Positions 1-13,031 of a stretch of DNA of 64,000 bases are shown one piece after another. The position numbers and the translations under genes were made by a program. Under the pieces are notes generated by a model, which ran no database searches, was not told where the DNA came from, and saw nothing but the letters and a program-made list of their open reading frames with translations. Numbering within the stretch: position 1 is the first letter of the stretch; every line of letters begins with the position of its first letter. This DNA is from Chalara sp. BL73. Lineage: Eukaryota > Ascomycota > Leotiomycetes > Helotiales. The stretch spans positions 558,001 through 622,000 of the forward strand of contig CAKJVC010000191.1 of NCBI GenBank assembly GCA_918026815.1, read 5' to 3'.

Positions 1-3000
1 TGCCGCATCTCTGTCAACCCAATTCACTGAATCTGTATTCTTTCGCGTTATTCGCTTTATAGAGATTTGGAAATGCAATCGTTTTTGATATAGTATTATT
101 TACTTTTTATTGCTGAGTGGGCAGCACGGAAGGTTTTGAAACTTTTACCAAGTCCCACACCTAAACCCTACCAACAAACCTATGCCTACCTATAATCCGC
201 TTATTCCTGTGACACATTCAAATCATAATAATTGGCTTACAGTTCTTAGCATTAAAACCAGACGATGTGATTGCAGTTTGTCTAAATACGCGTATTGCTG
301 ACCTTATGCTGATGCCAAGGTTGTCCCACCATTTCGTCCAGGTGGTGATATGTTCAGATTGATTTGACTAGCACGGTCTGCTAGGTGAGATTATGTTATA
401 AGACTTTGTATGTGTTTGCAAAATATAAACTAGCTCGTATCAAGTTATAGTTTCGATTAATAATTCTATCATTCTTACTGGCTGAACAGGTTCCTGTGGG
501 GCAGATTTGTGTGAATCCAGTTAAGGCAGAAACAGTCTTGACAAATGATTTTCAAGATTGCAAACCGTTGGAAAGCGATACTGTTCCTCGACAAGCAGAG
601 AAGCTTTTCACTTTATCTTGAAGGCCTTGAAACGAGAGGCGAATGACGCCCTACTTCTCCGCCAGGAATGGGTTTTACTTGACCATACTTTCTCAGCCTT
701 CGGAAATATTGAGACGCTTCTGATCATTAGGTGAAATCTCTTTCATTCACGATGGCGACATTAGTGGTTAGGATTAAACACCGAAGGGGCTTGTTATCAT
801 TTTTCTCTCTATGACGGATGTCTCAAGTATCAAGTACAATTCTCATGGTGTTTGTGCCTTTGATAAGGGAAAAAAGTGAAATTATCCTTCGGTGCGCATA
901 TGAGGCTAAGATAAGTTAACTGGTTGGCAACTGATTGCAACTGGTTGGCGATCTAGTTATTTGTGAGGTGATCTTCGCCAGGATAGAGGCAGATAGATGT
1001 CCCCATCAGAGAGCACTTTGGAGATCTGCTGAATTTGGCCTCAAGGACTGGCAGAACTCCCCCCCCAACAAAAAGCCTACAACATGCTCTGCAGGGGAAC
1101 AACAACTCCGATCCGAAGATTCGCTGACATGCGAGCGTGGAAAGAGCCGTTGATAAGGATGCCAATAATCTGAATTTTCATAATTATCTGATGCTGGTTG
1201 ATGCGCGGCTCCTGAAGGCATTAGCGTTAGAGCCTTGGAATGTGGACATTGGGCAGTCGGTGTGGAAAGTCTCGTGCGAAATGCTGGGAAAATGAGATCA
1301 GGTTCATTTGGCAGGTGTGTTGTGGCTGCCTGAGGCCCGTGAACTTTGCTATCCGGTGTCTCGGGCACCATGCCTTCAACGCAGCGCGGAATAACCGTCG
1401 TGGCGCGACTCGGCCACGGCAGCTTGTACTAATATTGACAAATTTAAAATGAACGAGGGCCCACCGCATGATTGATCAAGCCATTAATCGATAATACAGT
1501 ATTTAGTACAAGACATGCATCTTAGCCATATATGAGTAGGCGAGCTAATGGCGCCTTGGAAAAGTAGTGCCTCGGCCATAGGGTCGATATGGTTAGGGTT
1601 CGTCTCTGGCTTTTGGCGTTCTTTAAATGTCAACCTCAAACATGGACACTACATATCCAAGAAATTTTTATCCGGATAGGTACACGTTGATTATTCACCG
1701 CCAACGATATGACCTGAAGCTATTCTAAGGTTAGGCTCTATTAGCTGAACTCATGTGCAAGCGATGACTCCTATTATGAGAGGAACCACCAAAACTTAGG
1801 TCCTGCCTATATTCTACAACAACTCCTTTTGATAAAGATTTTCCGTCGCCTGATATCGTGGCACAGACCAAGATACTTTCTGCCAGAAAGTGTTCAAGAT
1901 CATACAAGCGCCTTAACGAAACAAACCTTCTAATGACGGTAGCCTTGCGTTGCGTATTATCGTCCTGAGATTCAGGAAGTTTGTTTCAACAGGCGTTATT
2001 CACCGTTTCATTGATGGCTGCCCTCGTGAGCTCGACATCTGTTTTGCAAGTTGTGAAATGCCTAGCAGGAACGCACTTCACGAAAAGAGCTCATCCAGTA
2101 CGTCGCAGCTGCGATTGGTTGTCTCCGGCAGTTAAATCCAGCCGTAGACGATACAGAATACTGAAATGGCCCCAAATATGTATGCAGTCTTTGCGCCGAG
2201 GTCCCCCTCGTCTGCGTTGAAGATTTATGGGAGAATAAAGGACCACATGGCAAAAATTGCATTTTAGAGAGAGTGGCCAATCCCATGGGAGCCAAATCAC
2301 GCTTCAACGCTGGGCACGGTCAAAGCAATCTTTACGCAGACCAACGCAAGCCCGACGAACTAGAGAATACGTCCTAGGATGCGTTGAATAGGTGCAATAA
2401 GTATCTTGCCTCATACAGGTCATTGCCTATGTTTTTAAGCAGGGAGCTAGTAAGGTAGATAGTGCTAAAGGAGTCTACAGACATGCTCAACAAGATCTCG
2501 GGACTATTTCCGGGCAATTGACTAAATAATAGTAGAATAGAAATATTTCACTAGCAGACTTGAAGCTTAATGCTTTTTATTCCAAAATTGATAGGTTCGT
2601 TTATTTTTTGCTACTTATAACATTTTAACGAACGTATGCTACTGGCTTAATATCGTTGCTATAATAAGAAAAAAGATAGGTTAAGTCAATAGCGGTGAGT
2701 AAATAGTAAATAAAGTACAACTGGTATTAAATGCCACATATATAACTTGGCCACCTACCCATGCCTCTGACCGCAAAGCCACACGTGACTGACCGACACA
2801 TGCACATCCCCAACATTTGTACGTGCAGATAGCTTCCTCTCCTTGGTTGATCTTCTAGTCAGTAAAGCACTGTATTGTTATTTTTTATTATGAAAGAATT
2901 TCCAATTGGAAAGCTAACATACGATTATTTAACAAATTTAGTTTCAAAGTGTGGCTCAAGCTGTCTAGAGTCCGGCAGCGCGAACAAGCAAAAGGCCCCC

Positions 3001-3874
3001 TTGCATGGTTTCGCACAAGAATTGGCGTTGTTGTGTGTCTGCGTCGCTCACGCGCAAAGTCAAATACGATCACAGGGTGAGAGATCCCAGATCCCACCAC
3101 AACGCCTGATTGACACACAGCATTCGTAACCTGAAAGTTGTGTCTCACATTGGAATTTCCGCGGGACCGCCTGACTTTGGCAACTGCCGACTCTGATGCA
3201 ACCACCACTCGGTCTTGGAGTAAACACTGAAATGCCTTTATTATCAGCAGCAGCGGCAGCATTATTTCATTTTATTATAAATTGCAATCAACCATTAATG
3301 CTTACAATCAAGCAGACATGTCGCTCATACTTTTAATTCCACGATCGAGCAACTCATCAGTCGTTCCAATTCAACCACTTTGTCCAACTATCTAAACCCT
3401 GACGAGCCGAGCCTTTGTGGCTGTTTTTTTTCCCGCATGGTGGCGGGTCACCAACCACCATTGCCACTGTACCCAGTGGGTAAACCCCGCAGCGACCAGA
3501 GATGGGACATGTGCTCTGCGAAGATCAACAAGGGTGACTGAAAAACAACGATCTGAGATGGTAGGGCTGAACGGGCGAAAAGGAAAAACAAATCCACTTC
3601 GTCGTACAGAGCGAAACATTTTTGTCAGCTGTGGAGGCAGAAGCCTGCACCAGTGACACGGTCGCCTGAATGGCGCCTCAATGGCTTCGGTAGAGACCAC
3701 TTGAGGACGGAGCTTTACTACACCATATTCAAAATTAGCTCCAGCAGTGGGAAGAGGGAGGTCCAGCTTCACTCAGCCGTCCATAGCCTTTGAGTGTCCA
3801 TATGCCTTTGTTGCAACTATCTCCGATATCTATCACTTTGACGCATGTCATCTTATTTCCCGTGTTCAAAGTGA
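1..3874. other. No supported gene
   Basis: Only short, mutually overlapping reading frames occur, without recognisable domains or convincing splice structure. Around 2520-2720 the sequence is AT-rich. I see no RNA gene or clear transposon end. The right edge is the promoter of the chitinase fusion gene. Confidence 0.6.
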
Positions 3875-3884
3875 CCAATATAAA
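3875..3884 (+). promoter_or_regulatory. CCAAT/TATA core promoter of the chitinase fusion gene
   Basis: CCAAT (3875-3879) overlaps TATAAA (3879-3884), about 135 nt upstream of the ATG at 4020. The spacing suits a fungal core promoter with a 5' UTR near 100 nt; the stretch between is C/T-rich, as is common before fungal starts. Motif match only. Confidence 0.45.
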
Positions 3885-4019
3885 GACTCGCTCACCATAG
3901 CTCCATCCCTTAGCCAACTGCATTTTTGTTGCCAAACCATTCTCTCAAATACCTTAAAATTTCTCCCCTCAGATCACTTACCCATACTATCCTAAATCAA
4001 CCTATCCCACGGCCTCACG

Positions 4020-7000
4020 ATGGTGGACCAGCTCAATATCGCCCTAAAGAACACTACCTCCGGTACCGTCTATGCCTACATTACTGGCCGTGCAGAGAAG
4101 AACAATGGAGCACTCTGCCTCATGCAAGCTGATGGCAGAACTCCCTACTTTCCACAATCACCATCCGCCCCCCAAACACCCCTCGGAGCCGACTGCACAA
4201 TCCGCCTTGGACCCCCGGGTTCCACCACCATCGTTACCATCCCCCAGCTCTCAGCAGCACGCATTTGGTTCTCCGTGAACGCTCCGCTGGTCTTCTCCGT
4301 AAATCCAGGACCTGGGCTCGTTGAACCATCCGTCACAAACCCCACAGACCCGAATATAAACACCGTATGGGGATTCTGCGAATTCACCCTCAATTCCTTC
4401 CAGCTATTTGCCAACATCTCTTATGTCGATTTCGTTTCCATTCCCATTTCGATGGCCTTGACCAACCTCTCTGGCCACACCCAGGTAGTTAAAGGCATCC
4501 CCAAGGATGGGCTTGAGAATATCGCCAATGCTCTGAAGGCGCAAAACACCGTCGATAATGCGGGATGGGATAAGCTAATTGTCAAGTCGCCGTCAGGGCA
4601 GACCCTCAGGGTGCTAAGTCCCAACCTTGGACAGGTGATAAATCCGTCCTTCTTGGCAGGATACTTCGAGCCGTATGTCAACCTCGTATGGGACAAATAC
4701 ACCACCACCCCCCTCACAATCGATACTCAAGCCGCCCCTGGCTCTGTGCAAGGCACAGTTTCGGACGGCAGACTTAACTTTCCAGGAGTTGGCAGCTTTT
4801 CCAAACCAAGTACACACGATATCTTGACTTGCAATTCTGGGCCATTTCTCACAAATACTCCGGGGATGGCTGCGCTGACTCCAAGACTCTCCGCGGCATT
4901 GAATCGTTCCACACTCCTCTCTTCGTCCTTCGAGCCAGCCAACCCGGCAGATGCATACAAGCATCACCGCATCACGAACCACTACTCGCGCATCGTTCAC
5001 GAGAATAACATCGACCGAAGAGGCTATGCGTTCCCATACGACGACGTAGGACCAAACGGAGGAGTTGATCAATCCGGCTCAGCATCAGACGGGAATCCCA
5101 GCCTGCTCACGATCGTCGTCGGCGGAAGCTCTGGCTTCGACGCAGAATCGCGCATCCAGGCAGAGTCTTTCGATTCGAACAATGGGGTCTTAACTGAGCC
5201 TACCACGGACATAGACGGGGGCAACAATGTTGGTTGGATCAAGAATGGCGATTGGATTGGATTTAACAATGTCACTTTCGCCGGTAGAGGTCTAGATGTG
5301 TTCGTCGCTCGGGTTTCGTCAGGGGCTGCGGCGGGAATCAGCGGGAGGGTCCAATTGGTGCTTGACACTTTGAGCGCCACACCTCTAGCGACTTTCACCA
5401 TCGAAAATACTGGTGGATGGCAGAGCTGGAGAACTGTCTCGACGAGAATGAGCACCAAAGTTACTGGAACTCATACCGTATACTTGACATTTGCCAGCGA
5501 TCGAACAGAAGACTTTGTTAATGTGAATTGGTTCACATTTCAGGAGGCAACTACCCCTGCCCCTCCCACGCCTGGACCTACTCCTCCTACACCTGGGCCG
5601 TCTGGTAGAAAGTATAAGACGGTTGCATATTTCGTAAATTGGGTACGTTGGAGTCCGTTCCTTTGCCTCAAAATCTTTTATATTCCTCGAGCTAGCATAT
5701 TCCTCTATTGAATCTTTTCGATTTGAGCTGCTGCATTGCGCATTATCTACCTATCTGTCAGGTCAGCCATCCCATGCTAACCCCAATAAACAGGCAATTT
5801 ATGGACGAAATTACCACCCGCAAGACCTCCCAGCAGACCAACTCACGCATATTAACTATGCTTTTGCAGATGTCAAATCTGACGGAGAAGTGTTCGTAAC
5901 TGTATCCTATTATCCAAATCAAATGCAGCTGGCTAATCTACAATTCTAGCATCTTAACTGATAAGTGGGCTGATATAGACAAGCACTACCCAGGTGATTC
6001 TTGGAATGATATTGGTCTTAATGTGTATGGCTGTTTCAAGCAATTGTTCCTCCTCAAAAAGAAGTATCGACACTTGAAAGTTCTGCTCTCTATTGGAGGT
6101 TGGTCATATAGGTTTAATTTTGCTGGTCCGGCAAGTACACCGCAAGGCAGAGCAAAGTTTGCTCAGAGCTCAGTCGAGCTTTTGAGGGACCTGGGTTTGG
6201 ATGGTAAAGGCTTGTTTACTTCCTGGAGTGGTACGCATACTGACCGGTCGCAGGGATTGATATTGATTGGGAGTATCCAGCAGGTGAATAAATAGCCCTG
6301 AGGAGAGACTTGTATTTATCTTGCTGACCTTCGTCACAGATGATGCCCAGGCAAGGAATTTTGTCGAGCTTCTCCGCGAAACTCGAAATGTAAGTTTTGT
6401 CATCACCAAATGCACATGAACAGTTACTGACCGTATTCATTAAACAGGCCTTGGATGCATACTCCGCACAGTCTGCCAACGGCTACAGGTTCCTTCTAAC
6501 CGCAGCGTGCCCGGCTGGTAAGTTTTTCTAACTCAATGCCAATAGGTTTCAAACACTGACAAAGCCCGGTAAGGTCCTGCACAATACACGGTAATGCGTC
6601 TAAAAGAAATGGACCAGTATATGGATTTCTGGAACTTAATGGCGTAAGCGCCCTTTCCTCTGTCTATACTCAACCAACTAACAGACCAACAGCTACGACA
6701 TGGCCGGCGGCTGGGACAGCGTATCAGGACACCAAGCCAACATCTACAAATCACCCAGCAACCCATCCAGCACACCATTCTCCGCCGACGACGCTATGAC
6801 GTACTACACTACAGCAGGCCAAATCGCATCTCAAAAGATGGTCCTCGGGATGCCCATCTACGGGCGCGCATTCCTCAACACCGACGGACCCGGCCGGCCC
6901 TATAACGGCGTCGGGCAGCCTGAGCCAGGGAGCTGGGAGGCCGGGACGTGGGACTACAAAGCGCTTCCGCGCCCCGGTGCAACCGAGAACTTTGACGCTG

Positions 7001-7284
7001 CGTTGCTCGCGAGCTGGAGCTACGATCCTGCGAAGAGGATGCTGGTCACCTATGATACGCCGGAGGCGGAGAGGCGTAAGGCGGAGTATGTCAAGGCCAA
7101 GGGCCTGGGTGGCGCGATGTGGTGGGAGAGTAGTGCCGATAAGAAGGGCGATCAGAGTCTGATCTGGGTAGTTGCAAATTCGCTTGGCGGTGCCGGGTAT
7201 AGGGATTTGGATCTTAGTCAGAATCAGTTGAGTTATCCGGTGTCGAAGTATAATAATTTGAAGCAGCAGTTTCCGGGTAACTAA
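4020..7284 (+). CDS. GH64 beta-1,3-glucanase / CBM6 / GH18 chitinase fusion
   Basis: Predicted exons 4020-5642, 5794-5891, 5950-6203, 6254-6283, 6340-6389, 6448-6517, 6574-6643, 6693-7284 give 928 residues in one frame. Residues 1 to about 370 are a GH64 (thaumatin-fold beta-1,3-glucanase) module; E121 and D137 lie 16 apart, as do the catalytic pair E154/D170 of the Streptomyces enzyme. Residues 375-508 are a CBM6 glucan-binding module, followed by a Pro/Thr linker (510-530) and a GH18 class V chitinase with SIGGW, D658-x-x-D661-x-D663-x-E665 (E665 the catalytic acid), YDMAGGWD and YGRAF. The activities would together attack glucan-chitin fungal wall; substrate is inferred. The ATG at 4020 begins directly in the GH64 fold, so no signal peptide is seen. 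The donor at 5892 (GTTCGT) is unusual but is the only one that keeps the frame. Confidence 0.92.
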
Positions 7285-7568
7285 GGAGCGGGATGTTGGG
7301 GGAAAGCTTGAGATGTTAGGGTCGTGGTTCGTTTTGCAAATACATACATTGGCCAGCTTTTGTAGCCTGTTCCATGTCCGCTACTATGCTGAGGTGAGAA
7401 AAAGCAGCTCTGCTAACAACAAAGAGGTATTCGTTGAAGATTTGCCTTCGAAATACATTTGAAATACGTCAGGAAGCTTAGCCTACTAAGGGAATTGCCT
7501 ATAATTTGGGACTAGTCCTATATCCTAAGACCCATAGCGGATAAGCCGAGGGTAGAATATACCTATCT

Positions 7569-7755
7569 CTAGTCGCCCTTCCTTCCATCTTCACTATTAG
7601 CATTAGCATCGTCAACCACATCCCTGATCTTTCCAGAGACTTTCTTCGTAGCCATATCCACGGTCTCCATTCTCTTCCCGCTCAGTCCCGACATCCCTGA
7701 ATCTCCTCATGGCCCTCTCCCTCTTCCTCTGTCATTCTGTCTCCAAATTTCTACT
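7569..7755 (-). pseudogene. Small frameshifted exon of an unknown charged protein
   Basis: On the minus strand the end of a reading frame, from ATG at 7694 to TAG at 7569 (41 codons), is Lys/Asp/Glu-rich. Directly upstream (about 7750-7700) a second acidic stretch (MTEEEGEGHEEIQ) reads in a frame one base off, so the two cannot be joined without a one-base correction. A CAG/TAG acceptor-like site sits at the upstream edge. I read this as a broken exon of a small hydrophilic protein; it could also be chance. A further 59-codon minus frame (about 8004-7825) runs into a poly-A tract and may be a lost first exon. Confidence 0.25.
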
Positions 7756-7759
7756 GCCG

Positions 7760-8894
7760 GTCGCCTTTGCAAATGGTAAGGCTTTCCGAAGTTTTGTGCA
7801 GGTCCAGTTGCCATAGCGATCCTTTTACATCAAAAAAAAAAAAAAATCCAAGCGTTCTAACACGGTTTCATAATGTTCAAGTTCCACGCTAACAAACTTG
7901 CTATAACAACGAACCTGCCTTCCCGCACCCATACCTTGCTTATGCTTGCCGCCAGCCTCGCCTCTAGGTCCTTTTTCTGATCGTATCATAGATTTATACC
8001 ATGGGCTTACGTAACGGGCTGGGCTAAAAGGTTAAATAAAAAAGAAGCTTACTGCTTCTCTCCGAATAATTCCGCCTTACTAGGTCTTTTACCTAAATTA
8101 TGCATTTACCAATGCCGACACATGATTACACCTTGTGAGCAAAACTCTTTTCTTTTCACAATGCTTGCCAAATGCCCCTTAGGGTTAGAGAGTTTCTGCC
8201 GTTATGATTAATCATATGACATCACACGTCACGCGTCATACAGCTAAGATACCACGCCAGCTTTCACTGTAGTAGATTAAAGCGTTTCCCGCACGCCAAT
8301 ACCTTTCTGGCATACCGATTAAGCTACATCGGGAAATGCGATGCTAGAGGGACTCGGCGCTTTGAATATAACCTATTATTCTTTATATTTTTGTTCTGGT
8401 CTCCTCTTCAGGCCACCGATATCCGACTCCATGCCTGCAGTAGTGCAAAGATCTGTTTAGAGCAGACGTATCCCATTTCAAATTTCAGGCACATTGAATG
8501 GGCGGTCTGCTATCTTTGCCAGGGTTACTGTCTGCGTCGACATTTGTGTTTCATGTGGTTGCTCATTCGAGTCTACTATGGAAGTAAGATCATATCATCG
8601 TAGATGAGGGGGTTTCAACCATGTCCTGGACTTCTTCCTCGTATGTGAAAAGGGACAATTCAATGCTTATGGCAAGATTAATGATCAAAAATAAGGGGGT
8701 TTATGCTAGAGGCAGCATCAGCAATCCCCTCCACCCCACCAACCAAGTCCATACATATCATTGTCAGCAGTCTCACCTAACCATAACCATCGCATAAAAT
8801 GCTTGTACGTCGTGGCTCCTGCCGTTCGAGCCTCCTATCTTCTGACTTATAACAGGTATACGATTCCATCTGCAACTCTGACATCCCACCCGAG
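7760..8894. other. Intergenic, AT-rich
   Basis: Holds an A15 run (7832-7846) and AT-rich sequence. Apart from the doubtful 59-codon minus frame mentioned for the neighbouring relic, I see nothing supportable. The short plus-strand frame at 8391-8603 has no features of a gene. Confidence 0.5.
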
Positions 8895-11179
8895 CTAATT
8901 GCAGCCCTTCCCCTCGTTCCATTGGGTACCAGATGCGATGCTGGACGGCATATCTGGGAGGCTAGGGCTCTCATTGGTTGTATCCTGTCTTTCCACTTCT
9001 CCCAATACATCTGCTGCCTTCGGGTTCCCGGCACTATGTGTGGGATGAAGGTGAGTATTGGAAGAGAGGGGAGGTGGAAGAGGCGGATGAGCAGCGCCAG
9101 GCGAGGGAAGAGAGCCTTCCGGCCGTCTGGCGTCACGTGCAACTAGGGCCATGCCATCAATACGGGCCGCAAATTCTTCAGTACCGAGCCCGGGAATGGG
9201 CATATTGTTGTTGGTTACCGGTACGGCAGCGTCTCGATCCAGCCATTTAGAGTACCCAGCACCTTCGTAAGCCTTCCGCTGGACTTGCAATATACTCTCC
9301 TGGGTCCACGATACCATGACTTGTTGAAATAGGCCGTGTCGCCGGTGAAGGTATTTCAAAGTCGGCACGAGGCTCAAGTTAGTTAGGATGATGACACCAG
9401 ACAGCCCAACAATAAGAGCCAGTGCGAGTACGTTAATGTTGCTATAACCATCAGGAGCTCCCATGCGCTGTCTGCTGCAGAGACCTGGCCAATCCAAGGG
9501 CTCTGCCAGTTGATCAAAGTCCGGTCGCACGATTCCCGGTCCAGCAGCAATATGTGTGATCGTGGTTTGTGTGACAGCCACAAGAAATTTCACCCAAGCT
9601 TGTACCTCGATCTCCCATTGGTTCGGAGGTATGCCCAATTGGAAAGAAACAGCGTTCCGGGTCGCCAACATAGGTGCTCGTGGTGCCTCATAAAAGTTAG
9701 GAGTCTGAAAGAACAGGTAGCGAAGCGTTGCATTTTGCTGAGACGTCGGCGCAATCTTTCGGGCGTGGGCATATGCCGACCCTGCGCCGAGGAGTTGTGT
9801 GCAGCCTCCTTGGGGGAAACAGAAGCGCATCTGACTACGAGTAAGTGATTGGCTTGTCATGGAGCTAGGGGATGTAGGGAAATATTATAAATACCTGTTC
9901 CGCACATCCTAAAAAACTTGCCGGTTTATCTGCTATGTACATCGTAATGTTTGAATTGTCGTCAAAGAACACCTGCTTTTCCGTATGTGCTGCGAAGATA
10001 GGATCGTTATTTGGGGTGAAAAACCTCAATGCATTGTTATGGAATATAACGATATGCGTGTCCGCGTCTTCGCGGCGTAATTCTGGAATCGGGTCGAAAG
10101 TAGAGTTGTGTCAACCACTTAGAGATTTATCATTGGCTGGTACATAGTACGCTCGAGGGCTGCTCGTATAAACTGTTTCAGTATTCGCCAACGTTTTAAT
10201 CTCGTCATTACAGTAGCACTTACGTGAGGTCGATACCAGTGGAGAACATGACTTTGTAGTTAGATTGCTGGATGGTAGAGTTGAGCGACCTGAGGCTTCC
10301 TGTCATAGGCCCTAAAAACCATTCGAAAAACTGCTCCTCAGGTAGTGGATCACGACCGTAGTACCGCCTCGAAAACTCCGGTGGGATAGGTCGAGTCGTG
10401 AAATATCTATCAACGTCTATTGGGGCGCAGGTGAACACTCTTTGCATCCTGACTCGAAGATCCAAGTCGGTGTTGATGCCGAACACATCGTTGGAGTCAA
10501 CGAGGCCTGTGTCAAGTCTCACAGCCGAATTATTCGTGCATATGCCTGGGAAAGGGCAACCTGTATGGGTCATCTCTTGAATCGGAACAGCTTGCTTGAC
10601 GTATATATTGCATTGGGAAAGAGGCCTAGTCTTGTTGTAGCAAGTTTGGACGTAGGTGACGGCCTGATTAAAAATTGTTTGCTGATAGTCGCGATTTCGG
10701 TCTGTCGTTTCGTTACGCCAAGATACCCATCCGCATGAGTCAGAATGCACCAGCACTTCAAGGCCGGAGGTTGACACAATTTGGGATACAAATATGCCTG
10801 CAACCAAAAATCCAGCACTACAGAGGATGGCCAGGCCGACCACAGTGGCTAGGCTGGACAAAGCACCGCGGTGTCGCCATGACCACCCAACTAAGGTGGT
10901 TTCAAGGAGAAAAGCCCCAGGCGAAGTAATGTTGCGAGCTAAGATCTGCAGTTGGTGGTGGAGAGCCATGCGAGGTTGATTCGATGCTCCTATCCAGAAG
11001 CGAATGAAAGCAATCAGATCCCATAGATGCGAACCGGTGAAGGTAACTAACACAGACAAGACAGCGACAATAAGATTAGCATCGGACGAGCTCGTAGTGA
11101 TGGTGGCTCCAAGGACCGGGCCGCGTGTGGAATCTATCCAGAAGCCTCGGCTGACACGGTCTGAGGGCAGGGCAGCCAT
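8895..11179 (-). pseudogene. Fungal multi-pass membrane protein of unknown function, broken
   Basis: Coding-like segments run 11179-10224, about 10223-9895 and 9830-8895. The N-terminus has the FWxDxTRGPVLGAT-type opening and hydrophobic segments (around residues 35-60 and 105-140) of a family of fungal hypothetical membrane proteins; the middle part has an extracellular-like domain with many Cys; the last exon has a membrane segment (ALALIVGLSGVIILTNL) followed by a Pro-rich tail. The last intron (9894-9831) is clean and in phase. In the middle, however, the homologous-looking reading is one base out of frame with exon 1 near 10223 and carries an in-frame TGA (about 10110). A 36-nt intron could hide the TGA but would be very short. 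I therefore call it a pseudogene. Function unknown. Confidence 0.6.
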
Positions 11180-12557
11180 TTCAGCATAAGATGGTTACAA
11201 GTACTGCCAACTATCAGAGATGACGGACGATTATAAGCATTCCAGCTCGTGCTTCCGTCCAGAAAACCTGCATGTTGGTTGGGATGCTCATAATAGCTCC
11301 ATCCCGTAGACTTGCATCAAGGCTTTTGAAATAGCCTTGATTTTGCGCAGCCATCGGTGCTTCAGCGGTCTCCAAACTCTGGGCGCAGCGTGAAGAAGAT
11401 AGCGGGCAGGAATCCATCTTACGGTCAACCTAAGAAGCGACGAGTTGTAGTTATGTGCTCTCACAACCCGCTGGCAGCAGTTACATCTCACGTGAAAAGT
11501 AGGGCAAGTAAGTTAACGTAGGGATATAAAGTAGCTTGTAGTATATCGCAGAAATGTGGGTCAAACATCACATTATTGAGTATGGACACTACGGTAGAGC
11601 AAAAGGCGAAATCGGGGTCAGTCTAATCACTCAATAATTCCATTCTTAGCTCCAAATTCTGACGGCTAAGTGCCAGGGCATCGCACGTGATATGCGGATT
11701 GCTGCCTAAAAGAAGGTGAGACATTGATGGGCACAATATCGACATTTGTCCTATAATGTCGCGCGATATTAATAAACTTCAGCTTGAGGATACAGAGTTG
11801 GCTTGACAAGCCTAACCTAAAGACGCAGGGATAAATAAACCCCTGCCCTGTCTCTATCAGCGCGAGCCTCAGCAAGGGCTTATATCCAATCATTCAACTA
11901 GAATAGGTCTAATTGTAGGGAAGAACCTACTAGAATCACCCTTCAAGGTAGGGTTTGTTTATCCCTACCACCAACGATGACGTGACCGAACAAGCACCAA
12001 GGTGGATGGCAGCTAAGATCAAAGAACATTCCGGCACTCTAGAATTGACATGGAGATGCTGATTATCGGGATTAAATAGAATAAAATGCACATTCTCTGA
12101 AGAGGAGGGAGGTTGAGATAAAACGCTCGGCCAGGTCCCACCTAAAAGCTCTAAATGTCGCGTGTAATACCCGTGAGCGTGGGATATAAGCTATAGTAAA
12201 GATTGAAGATCTACTATAAGCTCATGCGTTGAGACCGCTAAATTTGGTGCCATTATAATAAGATAAATATCATGGCGGTATAGCTATATTAAAAGACTCA
12301 AGATTGACGATAGATGTGACTAACACCAAGGCTGAACAAAAAGGGCCGACGAGGCATTAGCAAGGGTATTATGACTCTTGAAACAGGAAGCCTCCGTTTA
12401 GTGTACAAGAAAAAGCAAAAACTAAACATCCGAGGATAGAAAAGGGTGTGACCAAAGTCACGCCCTGTGAGAAAGGTGGCTGGAGGCGCCATGTTTGGAT
12501 CCTCATCGCTAACGATCCGCTGCCCCTTATCGAATACTTCCTGCTGAATAACAACTC
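11180..12557. other. Intergenic; two short palindrome-like segments
   Basis: No gene supported. Two similar imperfect palindromes built on an AGGGATAAA/TTTATCCCT core occur near 11825-11848 and 11946-11968, which may be ends of a small degenerate inverted-repeat element; I cannot define its limits. Confidence 0.35.
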
Positions 12558-13031
12558 TTAAAAAATAGTTATTGTACATTCAAAACCACCTGTGTCAAAG
12601 AAACTTGGGTTGGTCCTCCACATTCTAGATGGGTCTAATATATTTTCTGGAAGTGCCGATTTCCGCTCTTGAGTCGCCATCCCAATACGCTTGTACACCG
12701 TATTCAGTGCATTTGTACAATAAACAACGAGAGAATATTCCACCTCTTCTACCGTTTCCATCTTCTCTACCTCCCCCTCCTCTGACCCCGCGTCGTCCGC
12801 CTCGTCCAACTCGTATAGGTCGTACAATGTGCTTTCTCGGTCAAGGCACCTGCTGCGTCTTGCACGTGCCATGTGGATGCAATACAGCTTCTGGTCGGGA
12901 GGTATCCTTGTCTCACCTATGTGGAATAGATCCAGTGGGTAATCGAGATGTAGTTCGTTCCGACCCTCATCTTGAAACTTGTCTTCTGTATCATTCACGG
13001 AAAGAGTCCAAGCCGGACAAGGATCGTCCAT
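12558..13031 (-). CDS. Small acidic hypothetical protein
   Basis: A single open frame of 157 codons from ATG at 13031. The protein is acidic, with a Glu/Asp-rich middle (around residues 68-98) and scattered Cys; no signal peptide, membrane segment or known motif. The biased composition favours a real coding sequence over chance, but no neighbour or regulatory signal supports it, and splicing cannot be excluded. I do not recognise it. Confidence 0.35.
   Translation of the reverse strand: MDDPCPAWTLSVNDTEDKFQDEGRNELHLDYPLDLFHIGETRIPPDQKLYCIHMARARRSRCLDRESTLYDLYELDEADDAGSEEGEVEKMETVEEVEYSLVVYCTNALNTVYKRIGMATQERKSALPENILDPSRMWRTNPSFFDTGGFECTITIF

Noticed and set aside
1006..1371. 121-codon minus-strand frame
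   Set aside because: Overlaps frames of similar length in other phases and shows no recognisable content.
9510..9848. 112-codon plus-strand frame
   Set aside because: Shadow of the last exon of the minus-strand membrane-protein gene, no own motif.
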